Shown here: one piece after another, positions 1-7,978 of the stretch
How the letters are laid out: each line of letters begins with the position of its first letter
Numbering within the stretch: position 1 is the first letter of the stretch
From: an uncultured Angelakisella sp.
Lineage (GTDB): Bacteria > Bacillota > Clostridia > Oscillospirales > Ruminococcaceae
Direction: 5' to 3'
NCBI GenBank assembly: GCA_904420255.1
Contig: CAJFUT010000221.1
Location: forward strand, 1-12,834
Length of the DNA stretch: 12,834 nucleotides
Notes under the pieces: generated by a model
The model's database searches: none
The model's input: only the letters and a program-made list of their open reading frames with translations
What the model was told of the DNA's origin: nothing
Program-made: the position numbers and the translations under genes

Positions 1-85
1 GAAATTCCCGGCAATGCTTTCTGATGGGCACACCGCGAATGGGCCGAGCCCCGGGAGGCATATAGATGGCATCGGGGTGATCGCT

Positions 86-406
86 ATGGCTTTTGACCGC
101 CGGCGCGGCAAGCGCAAAAAAATACCCGACCCCCCCAGGGCCGGGAAAAAGAGCCCCTTCCTCCTGATGAAGCCCCTGGAGGAGCCGGCCAACGCCTTCC
201 TCCCCCCGGTGCGGGTGGAGCTGCTGGGCAACCGCCAGGCCATTGTGGACGGCTGCCGGGGGATCATCGAGTATTCCGACAGCTGCATCCGCCTTTCCAC
301 CGACCGGCTGATCCTGAAATTCACCGGCACCGGCCTTACCATCAAGTCCCTCAGCGACAGCGGCGTCATCGTGGAGGGAACGGTCCTGGCCCTGGAATAC
401 AGCTAG
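86..406 (+). CDS. yqfC: YabP/YqfC family sporulation protein
   Basis: Small protein of 107 aa, close to the usual 90-100 aa of the YabP/YqfC family. A basic N-terminus (RRRGKRKK) is followed by the beta-rich family core, with motifs such as VRVELLGNRQAIVDGCRGI, IRLSTDRLILKFTG and a C-terminal EGTVLALEYS. In Bacillus yqfC is a sigma-E mother-cell gene co-transcribed with yqfD; its biochemical role is unknown. The yqfD neighbour 58 bp downstream supports the call. I chose ATG 86 because GGGGTGA at 74-80 lies 5 nt upstream and the family core begins soon after. The frame stays open to the left window edge, so a longer form starting at ATG 14 or outside is formally possible, but those residues do not resemble the family. 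Confidence 0.85.
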   Translation: MAFDRRRGKRKKIPDPPRAGKKSPFLLMKPLEEPANAFLPPVRVELLGNRQAIVDGCRGIIEYSDSCIRLSTDRLILKFTGTGLTIKSLSDSGVIVEGTVLALEYS

Positions 407-464
407 GGCCCACGGAAGCGGCGGCTCCATTCCGCCCCCCCAAAACGCCGGAAAGGAGAAGGCC

Positions 465-1700
465 ATGCTGCTCATCCGCCTCATACGCTTTTTCCGGGGC
501 ACCGCGGAATTCACCATCCGGGACGGGTTCCTGGAGCGGTTCATCAACCTCTGCGCCCAGAACCGGGTCCCCATCTGGGACGGCCGCCGGGACGGCTCCC
601 GGTACACCGCCCGCACCACCCTCCGGGGCAGCCGGAGGCTGCCGGAGCTGGCCCAGAAGGCCGGGGTGATCCTGGAAACACCCAGTCCGGGCGGGGCCCC
701 CGCCATCCTGCGGCGGTACCGGAAGCGCACCGGCCTTTTCGCCGGGGCCGGGATGGTGGCCATCGCCATCCTGGTGATGGGCTGCTTCATCTGGCAGGTC
801 CGGGTGGAGGGGCTCCAGACCATCCCGGAGGGGGAGGTCCTCACCATCCTGGAGGAGCTGGGGGTCCACCGGGGAGCCCTGCGCCGGGACATCGACGCCC
901 GGCAGGTGGAGCGGATGCTGATGCTCCGCCTGGATAAGGCCGCCTGGGTGGCGGTGAACCTCCGGGGCAGCACCGCCGTGGTGGAAATCCAGGAGCGGGT
1001 GGTGCCGCCGGAACCCATCGACGACCACACCCCCCACAACGTGGTTTCCAAAAAGCCCGGCTTCATCACCTATATGGAGGTTTACAATGGGCAGCCCACC
1101 GTCCGGGTGGGGGATTCGGTGGACGCGGGGGAAATCCTGGTGAGCGGCATCATGGAGGACCAGGAGGGCCGCAGCCGCACCGTCCACGCCCGGGCCAAGG
1201 TGCTGGCCCAGACCCGGGAAACCCTCTCGGTGGAGGTGCCCTACCTCCAGGAAACCGTCACCCCACGGGGGGTGATGGTGCGCCGGTACCTGAATATCCT
1301 CTCGGTGCAGCTGCCCCTTTTCTGGGGAAGGCCCCTGGAGGAGCCCTACAAGGCGGAGATCGCCACCTTCGACATCCCCCTGATCAGCAGCATCGCCCCC
1401 ATCACCTGGAGCCGGGAAAACTATATCCTCCTGCGGACCGAAACCCGGGAGGTCACCCCCGACGAAGCCCGGGCCATGGCCATGGCCCAGCTGGCGGAGC
1501 TGGAGGAAAAAAGCTTTGAGGGGATGACGGTGGTGGAGCGGGAGCTGAACGGCCAGGAGCTGGGGGACCGCTTCCTCCTGGAGGGGGTCTATCTCTGTGA
1601 GGAGGACATCGGGGAGGAGCGGGAGATCCTCACCGGGGAAGCGGTGGAGGGGCTGGAGCCGCCCCCCGCCTCCCAGGCCCCGCCGGCGGAGGGGGATTAG
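465..1700 (+). CDS. yqfD: Sporulation protein YqfD
   Basis: Protein of 411 aa, near the ~400 aa of Bacillus YqfD. Visible layout: a cytoplasmic N-terminal domain (1-88) starting MLLIRLIRFFRG; one transmembrane helix at about 90-110; a POTRA/FtsQ-like region (about 112-178) with VRVEGLQTIPEGEV and AAWVAVNLRGSTAVVEIQER; and a long extracytoplasmic domain containing GQPTVRVGDSVDAGEILVSG. The last ~25 residues are acidic and proline/alanine-rich. AGGAG at 454-458 sits 6 nt before the ATG. The protein is expected in the mother-cell/forespore membranes during sporulation; molecular function is not established. It forms an operon with yqfC. In many Firmicutes phoH comes next; here the pair stops and the convergent heat-shock operon follows. 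Confidence 0.9.
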   Translation: MLLIRLIRFFRGTAEFTIRDGFLERFINLCAQNRVPIWDGRRDGSRYTARTTLRGSRRLPELAQKAGVILETPSPGGAPAILRRYRKRTGLFAGAGMVAIAILVMGCFIWQVRVEGLQTIPEGEVLTILEELGVHRGALRRDIDARQVERMLMLRLDKAAWVAVNLRGSTAVVEIQERVVPPEPIDDHTPHNVVSKKPGFITYMEVYNGQPTVRVGDSVDAGEILVSGIMEDQEGRSRTVHARAKVLAQTRETLSVEVPYLQETVTPRGVMVRRYLNILSVQLPLFWGRPLEEPYKAEIATFDIPLISSIAPITWSRENYILLRTETREVTPDEARAMAMAQLAELEEKSFEGMTVVERELNGQELGDRFLLEGVYLCEEDIGEEREILTGEAVEGLEPPPASQAPPAEGD

Positions 1701-1724
1701 GGCCCGCCCCGCCCCATCCAAGCG

Positions 1725-1757
1725 AAAAGGAGGAGCCGGCCGGACCGGTTCCTCCTT
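1725..1757 (-). terminator. Terminator of the hrcA-grpE-dnaK-dnaJ operon
   Basis: Inverted repeat with arms 1727-1739 and 1745-1757, pairing 12 of 13 positions around a 5-nt loop. On the minus strand the stem is followed by TTTTCGCTT, giving a modest U-tract 10 nt after the dnaJ stop. On the plus strand the hairpin is followed by CTGGCGC with no U-tract, so it would be at best a weak, factor-assisted end for yqfD transcripts. Confidence 0.7.
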
Positions 1758-1766
1758 CTGGCGCTG

Positions 1767-2942
1767 TTATTTATCCTTGTCGAAGGCTTCCTTCAGCTTG
1801 TCGAAAAAGCTCTGGCGCTTGTTGTAGTTTTTGTCGCTGAGGCTCTGCTCAAACTCCCGGAGCTTCTCCTTCTGGCTGCGGCTGAGGCCCTTGGGCACCT
1901 CGATGTTCACCCGGACATACTGGTCCCCCCGGTTCCGCCCGGTGTTGGGATTCACCACACCCTTGTCCCGCAGGCGGAAGACGGTGCCGTTCTGAGTGCC
2001 CTCCGGCACGGTGTATTTCACCTTGCCGTCCACGGTGGGGACGACGATCTCATCCCCCAGCGCCGCCTGGGTGAAGGTGAGGGGGATGTCGCACCAGATG
2101 TTCTGGCCGTCCCGCTCGAAGATGGGGTCCGGCCGCACCGAAACGGTGACCTGGACATCCCCGGCGGGGCCGCCGTTGGTGCCGTGGTCCCCCTCCCCCC
2201 GGACAACGAAGGTCTGGCCGTCGTCGATGCCGGCGGGGACGTTCACCGTCAGCTTCCGGGTCACCCGGACGCGGCCCTTGCCGCCGCACCGCTGGCAGGG
2301 GTTCTTGATGACCTTGCCGGTGCCCCCGCAGCGGGAGCAGGGCTGGCGCATCTGCATGACCCCCATGAAGCTCTGCCGCCGGACGGTGACATAGCCGCTG
2401 CCGCCGCAGTCGGGGCAGGTTTCGGGGTGGGTGCCGGCGGCGGCGCCGGTGCCGGAGCAGGCGGCGCAGCTTTCCAGCCGCTGGTACTGGATTTCCTTCC
2501 GGCAGCCCTTCACCGCCTCCATAAAGGAGAGGGGCAGGGTGTAGCCCAGGCTGTTGCCCCGGGTGGGGCCGGAGGGATTGCGGGCGCGGGTGGAACCCCC
2601 GAACCCTCCGCCGAAGATATCCCCCAGATTCTCGAAAATATCCCCCAGGTCGCCGAAGCCGCCAAAGCCGCCGCCATAGGCGCCGGCGCCGCCTCCCGCG
2701 CCGAAGTTGGGGTCCACCCCGGCGTGGCCGAACTGGTCATAGCGGGCCCGCTTGTCTTTGTCGGACAAGACCTCGTAGGCCTCGTTGACTTCCTTGAAGT
2801 GGGCCTCGGCCTCCTTGTCGCCGGGGTTCAGGTCGGGATGGTATTTTTTGGCCAGCTTCCGGTACGCTTTTTTCAGTTCATCGTCGCTGGCGGTCTTTCC
2901 CACCCCCAGCACCTCGTAGTAGTCACGTTTTGTTTCCGGCAA
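1767..2942 (-). CDS. dnaJ: Chaperone protein DnaJ (Hsp40)
   Basis: Type I J-protein that stimulates DnaK ATP hydrolysis and delivers unfolded clients. Numbered on a 393-aa reading from TTG 2948: J-domain 1-72 with HPD at 37-39; Gly/Phe-rich linker about 74-120; four CxxCxGxG zinc repeats at 161-168 (CAACSGTG), 178-185 (CPDCGGSG), 204-211 (CSRCGGTG) and 218-225 (CQRCGGKG); C-terminal substrate domains to the end. All diagnostic residues are present. There is no ATG near the N-terminus. Both TTG 2948 and TTG 2942 are in frame; AAAGGGTGA at 2949-2957 abuts the first and is 6 nt from the second, so I prefer TTG 2942 (391 aa, N-terminus [14 protein letters not shown], like other DnaJs). It is the last gene of the heat-shock operon, 88-94 nt after dnaK. 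Confidence 0.96.
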   Translation of the reverse strand: MPETKRDYYEVLGVGKTASDDELKKAYRKLAKKYHPDLNPGDKEAEAHFKEVNEAYEVLSDKDKRARYDQFGHAGVDPNFGAGGGAGAYGGGFGGFGDLGDIFENLGDIFGGGFGGSTRARNPSGPTRGNSLGYTLPLSFMEAVKGCRKEIQYQRLESCAACSGTGAAAGTHPETCPDCGGSGYVTVRRQSFMGVMQMRQPCSRCGGTGKVIKNPCQRCGGKGRVRVTRKLTVNVPAGIDDGQTFVVRGEGDHGTNGGPAGDVQVTVSVRPDPIFERDGQNIWCDIPLTFTQAALGDEIVVPTVDGKVKYTVPEGTQNGTVFRLRDKGVVNPNTGRNRGDQYVRVNIEVPKGLSRSQKEKLREFEQSLSDKNYNKRQSFFDKLKEAFDKDK

Positions 2943-2948
2943 ATCCAA

Positions 2949-2957
2949 TCACCCTTT
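2949..2957 (-). promoter_or_regulatory. dnaJ ribosome binding site deciding the TTG start
   Basis: Minus-strand AAAGGGTGA matches the anti-Shine-Dalgarno partner in two parts (AAAGG and GGTGA). It directly touches TTG 2948 but lies 6 nt from TTG 2942, which favours the inner TTG as the initiation codon. A non-ATG start with an imperfect site would lower DnaJ yield relative to DnaK. Confidence 0.5.
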
Positions 2958-2977
2958 GCTCTTGATGTTCTTGCATG

Positions 2978-3019
2978 ACAGCAGGATAGAGAGTGGTTCC
3001 CGCCCTCTATCCTGCCTGT
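2978..3019 (-). other. Stem-loop between dnaK and dnaJ
   Basis: A perfect 11-bp inverted repeat (GCAGGATAGAG at 2981-2991, CTCTATCCTGC at 3005-3015) encloses a 13-nt loop. Allowing one bulged base at 3016 extends the stem by three more pairs to 2978-3019. On the minus (transcribed) strand no U-tract follows, so it is not a canonical terminator. It is more likely an mRNA processing or stability element, or a partial attenuator, that sets the DnaK:DnaJ ratio. The structure is seen; the role is inferred. Confidence 0.7.
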
Positions 3020-3036
3020 GAATATCCTATTCGGGA

Positions 3037-4869
<1,833 letters not shown>

Positions 4870-4922
4870 ATCAATTACCTCCTGTAAATCTCAAACGGTT
4901 ATTGGCTGAATTTTATAGAAAC

Positions 4923-4950
4923 GGCGCTGCCCGCTTTGGGGGGCGGCGCC
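4923..4950 (-). other. G+C-rich stem-loop between grpE and dnaK
   Basis: Ten-bp inverted repeat (GGCGCTGCCC at 4923-4932, GGGCGGCGCC at 4941-4950, one T:G pair) with an 8-nt loop, in the 105-nt gap between the grpE stop and the dnaK start. On the minus strand it is followed by GTTTCTATAAAATT, a poor U-tract, so full termination is unlikely. A processing or 5'-protecting role for the dnaK message is an inference. Confidence 0.6.
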
Positions 4951-4974
4951 CCGGGTATTCTGCTGTGATGAATC

Positions 4975-5592
4975 CTAGTTGGCCGCCTGGACCATGGCGT
5001 ACCGCAGCACCTTGCCGCCGATGCGGTAGCCCTTCTGGAGCACCTGGGCCACCACGTTCTTGGCCAGCTTCTCATCCTCGATGTGCATGACGGCGTTGTG
5101 GATGTTGGGGTCGAAGGGGACGCCGGCCTCGGCGATCTCCTCCACCCCCAGGGCGGTCATGGCGTCCCAGAGGCCCTTGTAGATCAGCTCCATCCCCTTT
5201 TTGAACTCCTCATCGGAGCAGGGGCTTTCCATGGCCCGCTGGAAATTGTCCAGCACCGGCAGCAGGCCCTTGAGGGTTTCGGCCACGGCGTCGCTGTAGG
5301 TGCTCTCCTTCTCCCGGGCGGTGCGCTTGCGGTAGTTGTCGAATTCCGCCATCAGCCGCAGGTTCCGCTCCTCCAGGGCCTTTTTGTCCTCCCGCAGAAG
5401 GTCCAGCTCGCTGGGCTCCTGGGGCTTGGCGGCTTCGGCAGCGTCCGCTTTCCCCTTTTCTTCCCGGGGGGCGTCCGCCCCCGCCGCCTCTTTTTCCGGG
5501 CCCGCCGCCTTGGGAGCGGCCTCAGCCCCTTTGGCCTCCTGCTCCGCCGCTTCCGGCGCAGCCTTGGCCTTTTTTCTTTCATGCTCTGCCAA
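4975..5592 (-). CDS. grpE: Nucleotide exchange factor GrpE
   Basis: GrpE releases ADP from DnaK and so resets the chaperone cycle. From TTG 5592 the protein is 205 aa. The first ~60 residues are an Ala/Glu/Lys/Pro-rich low-complexity tail. A long coiled-coil helix follows (ELDLLREDKKALEERNLRLMAEFDNYRKRT), then the helical bundle and the C-terminal beta domain with FDPNIHNAVMHIED and VVAQVLQKGYRIGGKVLRYAMV, all diagnostic. The start was chosen from GGAGG at 5600-5604, 7 nt before TTG 5592; an in-frame GTG at 5613 would add seven residues but lacks a ribosome site. It lies 65 nt after hrcA and 105 nt before dnaK. The long tail is unusual in composition but common in length variation for this family. 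Confidence 0.96.
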   Translation of the reverse strand: MAEHERKKAKAAPEAAEQEAKGAEAAPKAAGPEKEAAGADAPREEKGKADAAEAAKPQEPSELDLLREDKKALEERNLRLMAEFDNYRKRTAREKESTYSDAVAETLKGLLPVLDNFQRAMESPCSDEEFKKGMELIYKGLWDAMTALGVEEIAEAGVPFDPNIHNAVMHIEDEKLAKNVVAQVLQKGYRIGGKVLRYAMVQAAN

Positions 5593-5599
5593 GTTGGTT

Positions 5600-5604
5600 C
5601 CTCC
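5600..5604 (-). promoter_or_regulatory. grpE ribosome binding site deciding a TTG start
   Basis: GGAGG on the minus strand, 7 nt before TTG 5592. No comparable site precedes the alternative GTG 5613, so the TTG is the better start. Confidence 0.7.
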
Positions 5605-5609
5605 GTTCC

Positions 5610-5627
5610 CCACAGGAATGCCTGTGG
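5610..5627 (-). other. Short perfect hairpin upstream of grpE
   Basis: CCACAGG at 5610-5616 and CCTGTGG at 5621-5627 form a perfect 7-bp stem with a 4-nt loop, ending 5 nt before the grpE GGAGG. It sits in the hrcA-grpE leader where class I heat-shock messages of other Firmicutes are known to be processed. The structure is visible; a processing or stability role is inferred. Confidence 0.55.
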
Positions 5628-5645
5628 CTCTTTGTTAAAATCACA

Positions 5646-5659
5646 AGCCCGGCCGGGCT
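5646..5659 (-). other. 14-bp palindrome at the hrcA stop codon
   Basis: AGCCCGGCCGGGCT is a perfect palindrome overlapping the hrcA TAG stop. In RNA it could form a 5-bp G+C stem with a GGCC loop, followed on the minus strand by TGTGATTTTAAC. It may act as a weak attenuator or, with the next hairpin, as a processing signal. The stem is short, so this is tentative. Confidence 0.45.
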
Positions 5660-6695
5660 ATTTCTGCTCCTCCAGGGTTTCCTCCAGCAGCCGCCCCAGG
5701 GTCTTGGAGAAGTACTCCAGGTGGGGGATCATGCTGGCGTAATCCATCCGGATGGGCCCGATGAGGCCCATGGCCCCGGTGTTGTCCAGGCCGATGCGGT
5801 ATTTGCTGATGATCACCGAGGAATCGGTGAAGGCGCTGTTGGGGTTCTCCTTGCCGATAAAGACCCGGATCCCCTCGCCGCCCTTCTCCACCAGGTCCAT
5901 CACCGCCTCCCGGGAATTGATGACCCGGAAAAGCTGGTTTGCCACCTGCCGCAGGTCGGCGTATTCCAGAAGATTGGAGGCGCCGCTGCGGTAGATATGG
6001 CCGTCGCTGCACTCCCGGCAGAGCTCATAGATGGCCGACAGGAGGGGGGTAAAGACGTCGGTGTATTCATCCCCCAGGGTGAAGGCCATGGAGCTGAGGT
6101 ACCCGGTGGTGACCTCATTGATGCTCTTGCCGGCCAGATGGCCGTTGGCGAAGTTCTGGAAAAATTCCACGATCCGGGGGGTGAGGGTGAAGTCCACCCG
6201 GCACACCTTATTCTTCACCATGCCGTTGGAGGCGATGAGAAGGATCACCACCGTGCGGCTGGTGGCCGGGATCAGCTCGATCTTGCGGATTTTGGCGCTC
6301 TCCTTGGTGAGGGTGGTGGAGATGACGGCGCAGCCGGTGTAGTTGGCCAGGGCTTTGGCGGCGTCCTCCAGCAGCCGCTCGGGGTCCGGGTCCCGGAGGT
6401 TGAAGAGGGCCTCGATCTCCTGCTTTTCCACAGTGGTGAGGGGCTTTTCCTTCATCAGCCGGTCCAGGTAGACCCGGTAGCCCAGGTGGGAGGGGACCCG
6501 CCCGGCGGAGGTGTGGGGCTGCTCCAGCAGGCCCATGTCGAAAAGCACCGCCATCTCGTTGCGGACGGTGGCGGGGGAAACCTCCCCGCCCAGCAGATAG
6601 GCCACCAGCTTGGAGCCCACCGGCTCCCCCGTGGCGATATAGGTTTCCACAATCGCGGACAGTATCCGCAGCTTTCTGGCGTCCAGCTCTGCCAT
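5658..6695 (-). CDS. hrcA: Heat-inducible transcription repressor HrcA
   Basis: HrcA (345 aa, normal length) binds CIRCE and represses class I heat-shock genes; its activity depends on GroEL in the species studied. The N-terminal winged helix shows the family pattern: YIATGEPVGSKLVA, SPATVRNEMAVLFDMGLLEQ and HTSAGRVPSHLGYRVYLD (residues about 20-80). The GAF-like dimerisation region runs about 105-330, with a conserved end segment NTGAMGLIGPIRMDYASMIPHL. GAAGG lies 9-10 nt before ATG 6695. It is the first gene of the operon and is preceded by a perfect CIRCE, so it is autoregulated together with grpE, dnaK and dnaJ. Confidence 0.98.
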   Translation of the reverse strand: MAELDARKLRILSAIVETYIATGEPVGSKLVAYLLGGEVSPATVRNEMAVLFDMGLLEQPHTSAGRVPSHLGYRVYLDRLMKEKPLTTVEKQEIEALFNLRDPDPERLLEDAAKALANYTGCAVISTTLTKESAKIRKIELIPATSRTVVILLIASNGMVKNKVCRVDFTLTPRIVEFFQNFANGHLAGKSINEVTTGYLSSMAFTLGDEYTDVFTPLLSAIYELCRECSDGHIYRSGASNLLEYADLRQVANQLFRVINSREAVMDLVEKGGEGIRVFIGKENPNSAFTDSSVIISKYRIGLDNTGAMGLIGPIRMDYASMIPHLEYFSKTLGRLLEETLEEQK

Positions 6696-6722
6696 CCTGC
6701 CCGACCTTCTTTCTTTCGGTTT

Positions 6723-6749
6723 TTAGCACTCATATCATCCGAGTGCTAA
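6723..6749. promoter_or_regulatory. CIRCE operator (HrcA binding site)
   Basis: Exact match to the CIRCE consensus: TTAGCACTC at 6723-6731, a 9-nt spacer, and GAGTGCTAA at 6741-6749. It lies just downstream of the heat-shock promoter, at about +3 to +29 of the predicted transcript and 28 nt before hrcA, the standard position for blocking transcription. It can also form a stem in the 5' leader RNA. Confidence 0.98.
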
Positions 6750-6757
6750 CAACTATT

Positions 6758-6785
6758 ATTGTACCCGATTTTCCCGGGAAGTCAA
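6758..6785 (-). promoter_or_regulatory. Sigma-A-type promoter of the hrcA operon
   Basis: Minus strand: -35 TTGACT at 6785-6780, 16-nt spacer, -10 TACAAT at 6763-6758. The predicted start near 6751 places CIRCE right after +1. The spacer contains the palindrome TTCCCGGGAA (6771-6780). Confidence 0.88.
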
Positions 6786-6807
6786 GGGGTTTCACAAATT
6801 ATTTACA

Positions 6808-6845
6808 AATATTCTGTCACTCCTTCCGGCGGACTGACAGATATT
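6808..6845. repeat. Interrupted inverted repeat between divergent promoters
   Basis: AATATTCTGTCA (6808-6819) and TGACAGATATT (6835-6845) are inverted repeats of 11-12 bp differing by one extra T, separated by 15 nt. The dyad lies upstream of both divergent promoters, 10 bp before the -35 of the plus-strand gene and 22 bp behind the -35 of hrcA. It is therefore not in either leader RNA. It could be a binding site for an unidentified regulator. Confidence 0.5.
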
Positions 6846-6855
6846 CTCCCCCTCG

Positions 6856-6884
6856 TTGACACGGCACCCCGCCCCGCTTATACT
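6856..6884 (+). promoter_or_regulatory. Strong sigma-A-type promoter for the membrane protein gene
   Basis: -35 TTGACA at 6856-6861 (perfect), 17-nt spacer, -10 TATACT at 6879-6884 (one mismatch). The predicted start is near 6891, giving a 46-nt leader before ATG 6937. Confidence 0.88.
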
Positions 6885-6895
6885 GATAATATGAT

Positions 6896-6912
6896 CGTCC
6901 CGGGAAGGGACG
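6896..6912 (+). other. 5'-leader hairpin
   Basis: CGTCCC (6896-6901) and GGGACG (6907-6912) form a perfect 6-bp stem with loop GGGAA, beginning about 5 nt after the predicted transcription start and ending 3 nt before the AAAAGGAGGG ribosome site. A 5'-stabilising hairpin or a DNA operator are both possible. Confidence 0.45.
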
Positions 6913-6936
6913 GACAAAAGGAGGGTACAACCGCTT

Positions 6937-7911
6937 ATGAAACACGAGCTGGCCCAGCTTCAGAAGCTCACCGGGATGCGGCTGCGGCAGCAGAAGAACT
7001 CCATGATGCTCTGCGGCTTTTACCGGGGCTTCGCCATGGTCACCAACCTCAACTCCAAGGCCCGCAGCTACGACGTGGTGGTGTGGGCGTCCCGCCCCGG
7101 CGCCGACATGACCCAGGAGGTCAATGAATGGCTCCAGGGCTACGCCGCCGGCCACCCCGCCTGCACCGGGGGCGGCTATAACGGCCAGATGCTGGTGGCC
7201 CACATCTCCATCGACAAGAAACGGGACATCACCGCCCAGAACCTGCTGGCCTTCTACAACGACGCCTCCGGGTGGCTCGCCGCCAACGGGATGGTTTCCG
7301 CCTGCGAAAGCTGCGGCTCCGCCGACGGGGAGATTTACGCCCTGGCGGGGAGAATCCATCTTGTCTGCCCCCGCTGCCTGGAATCCATGACCGCCCAGGC
7401 CAAAGCGGACCAGAAATCCATCCCCGGCAACCTCCCCGCCGGCATTGTGGGGGCGCTGCTCTTTTCCCTGGCCGGGGTGGCCCTCTGGGTGCTGGTGAAC
7501 CGGTTGGGGTACATCGCCGCCATCTGCGGCCTGGTGCTGATGGTCTGCACCTTCAAGGGCTACGAGGTCTTCGGCAAGAAGCTGGACATGACCGGCATCG
7601 TGGCCTGCATCCTGGTGGCTGTCTTCATGGGCTTTGTCAGCCAGTACATCTGCATCGGGATGGATATTTACGAGGCCTTCCACTACGATTTTGAAATCAC
7701 CATCATCGACGCCCTCCGGGCGGTGCCCAGCTTCATGCTGGACCCCAGCCTCGGCCTCATGAGCGCCTACGCACCGGACCTTATCATGGGCTACCTCTTC
7801 ATGGCTCTGGGGAGCTTCTCCTTCATCCGCAACGCCATTGTGGCCCAGAAGCACGGCGGCTTCTATGTGGAAAAATTGGCCGACCGTTCTGCCGGGGCTG
7901 CCGTCCGCTAA
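6937..7911 (+). CDS. Uncharacterised membrane protein with CxxC/CxxC motif
   Basis: I do not recognise this 324-aa protein. Residues 1-115 look like a soluble alpha/beta domain (YDVVVWASRPG, GQMLVAHISIDKKRD). A probable metal-binding ribbon follows: CESC at 123-126 and CPRC at 144-147 (C-x2-C-x17-C-x2-C). The C-terminal half is hydrophobic, with likely membrane helices at about 166-187, 191-206, 218-240 and 283-301, and a polar segment of about 40 residues (241-282) between the last two. There is no signal peptide, so the N-terminal domain is probably cytoplasmic. AAAAGGAGGG at 6916-6925 is 11 nt before the ATG. It is a single-gene unit with its own near-consensus promoter and terminator, divergent from the heat-shock operon and not flanked by CIRCE on its side. 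Function unknown. Confidence 0.88.
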   Translation: MKHELAQLQKLTGMRLRQQKNSMMLCGFYRGFAMVTNLNSKARSYDVVVWASRPGADMTQEVNEWLQGYAAGHPACTGGGYNGQMLVAHISIDKKRDITAQNLLAFYNDASGWLAANGMVSACESCGSADGEIYALAGRIHLVCPRCLESMTAQAKADQKSIPGNLPAGIVGALLFSLAGVALWVLVNRLGYIAAICGLVLMVCTFKGYEVFGKKLDMTGIVACILVAVFMGFVSQYICIGMDIYEAFHYDFEITIIDALRAVPSFMLDPSLGLMSAYAPDLIMGYLFMALGSFSFIRNAIVAQKHGGFYVEKLADRSAGAAVR

Positions 7912-7927
7912 ACCCCCGTTTCCATCC

Positions 7928-7965
7928 AAAAGGACCCCTGGTTCAACCAGGGGCCCTTTCCTTTT
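7928..7965. terminator. Bidirectional rho-independent terminator
   Basis: CCCCTGGT (7935-7942) and ACCAGGGG (7946-7953) form a perfect 8-bp stem with a 3-nt loop. One mismatch outward, AAAGG pairs with CCTTT. On the plus strand it is followed by CCTTTT, on the minus strand by a T-run (TTTTGG). It serves the membrane protein gene and the convergent ABC operon. Confidence 0.93.
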
Positions 7966-7978
7966 GATGTGATGGCTT

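Noticed and set aside
37..67. Sigma-E-like promoter before yqfC (GAAT at 37-40, CATATAGAT at 59-67)
   Set aside because: Sigma-E control would be expected, and the spacing is near acceptable, but only about five of eight -10 positions match and the start site would fall on the ribosome site. The real promoter is probably farther upstream.
420..436. Small inverted repeat GGCGG/CCGCC between yqfC and yqfD
   Set aside because: Five-bp G+C arms are expected by chance in DNA of this composition and there is no U-tract.
366..1721. 451-codon minus-strand frame opposite yqfD
   Set aside because: Shadow frame rich in Gly, Pro and His; yqfD on the plus strand has a family match, a transmembrane helix and a ribosome site.
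5593..5613. grpE start at GTG 5613
   Set aside because: No ribosome site upstream; the codons it would add cover the GGAGG that serves TTG 5592.
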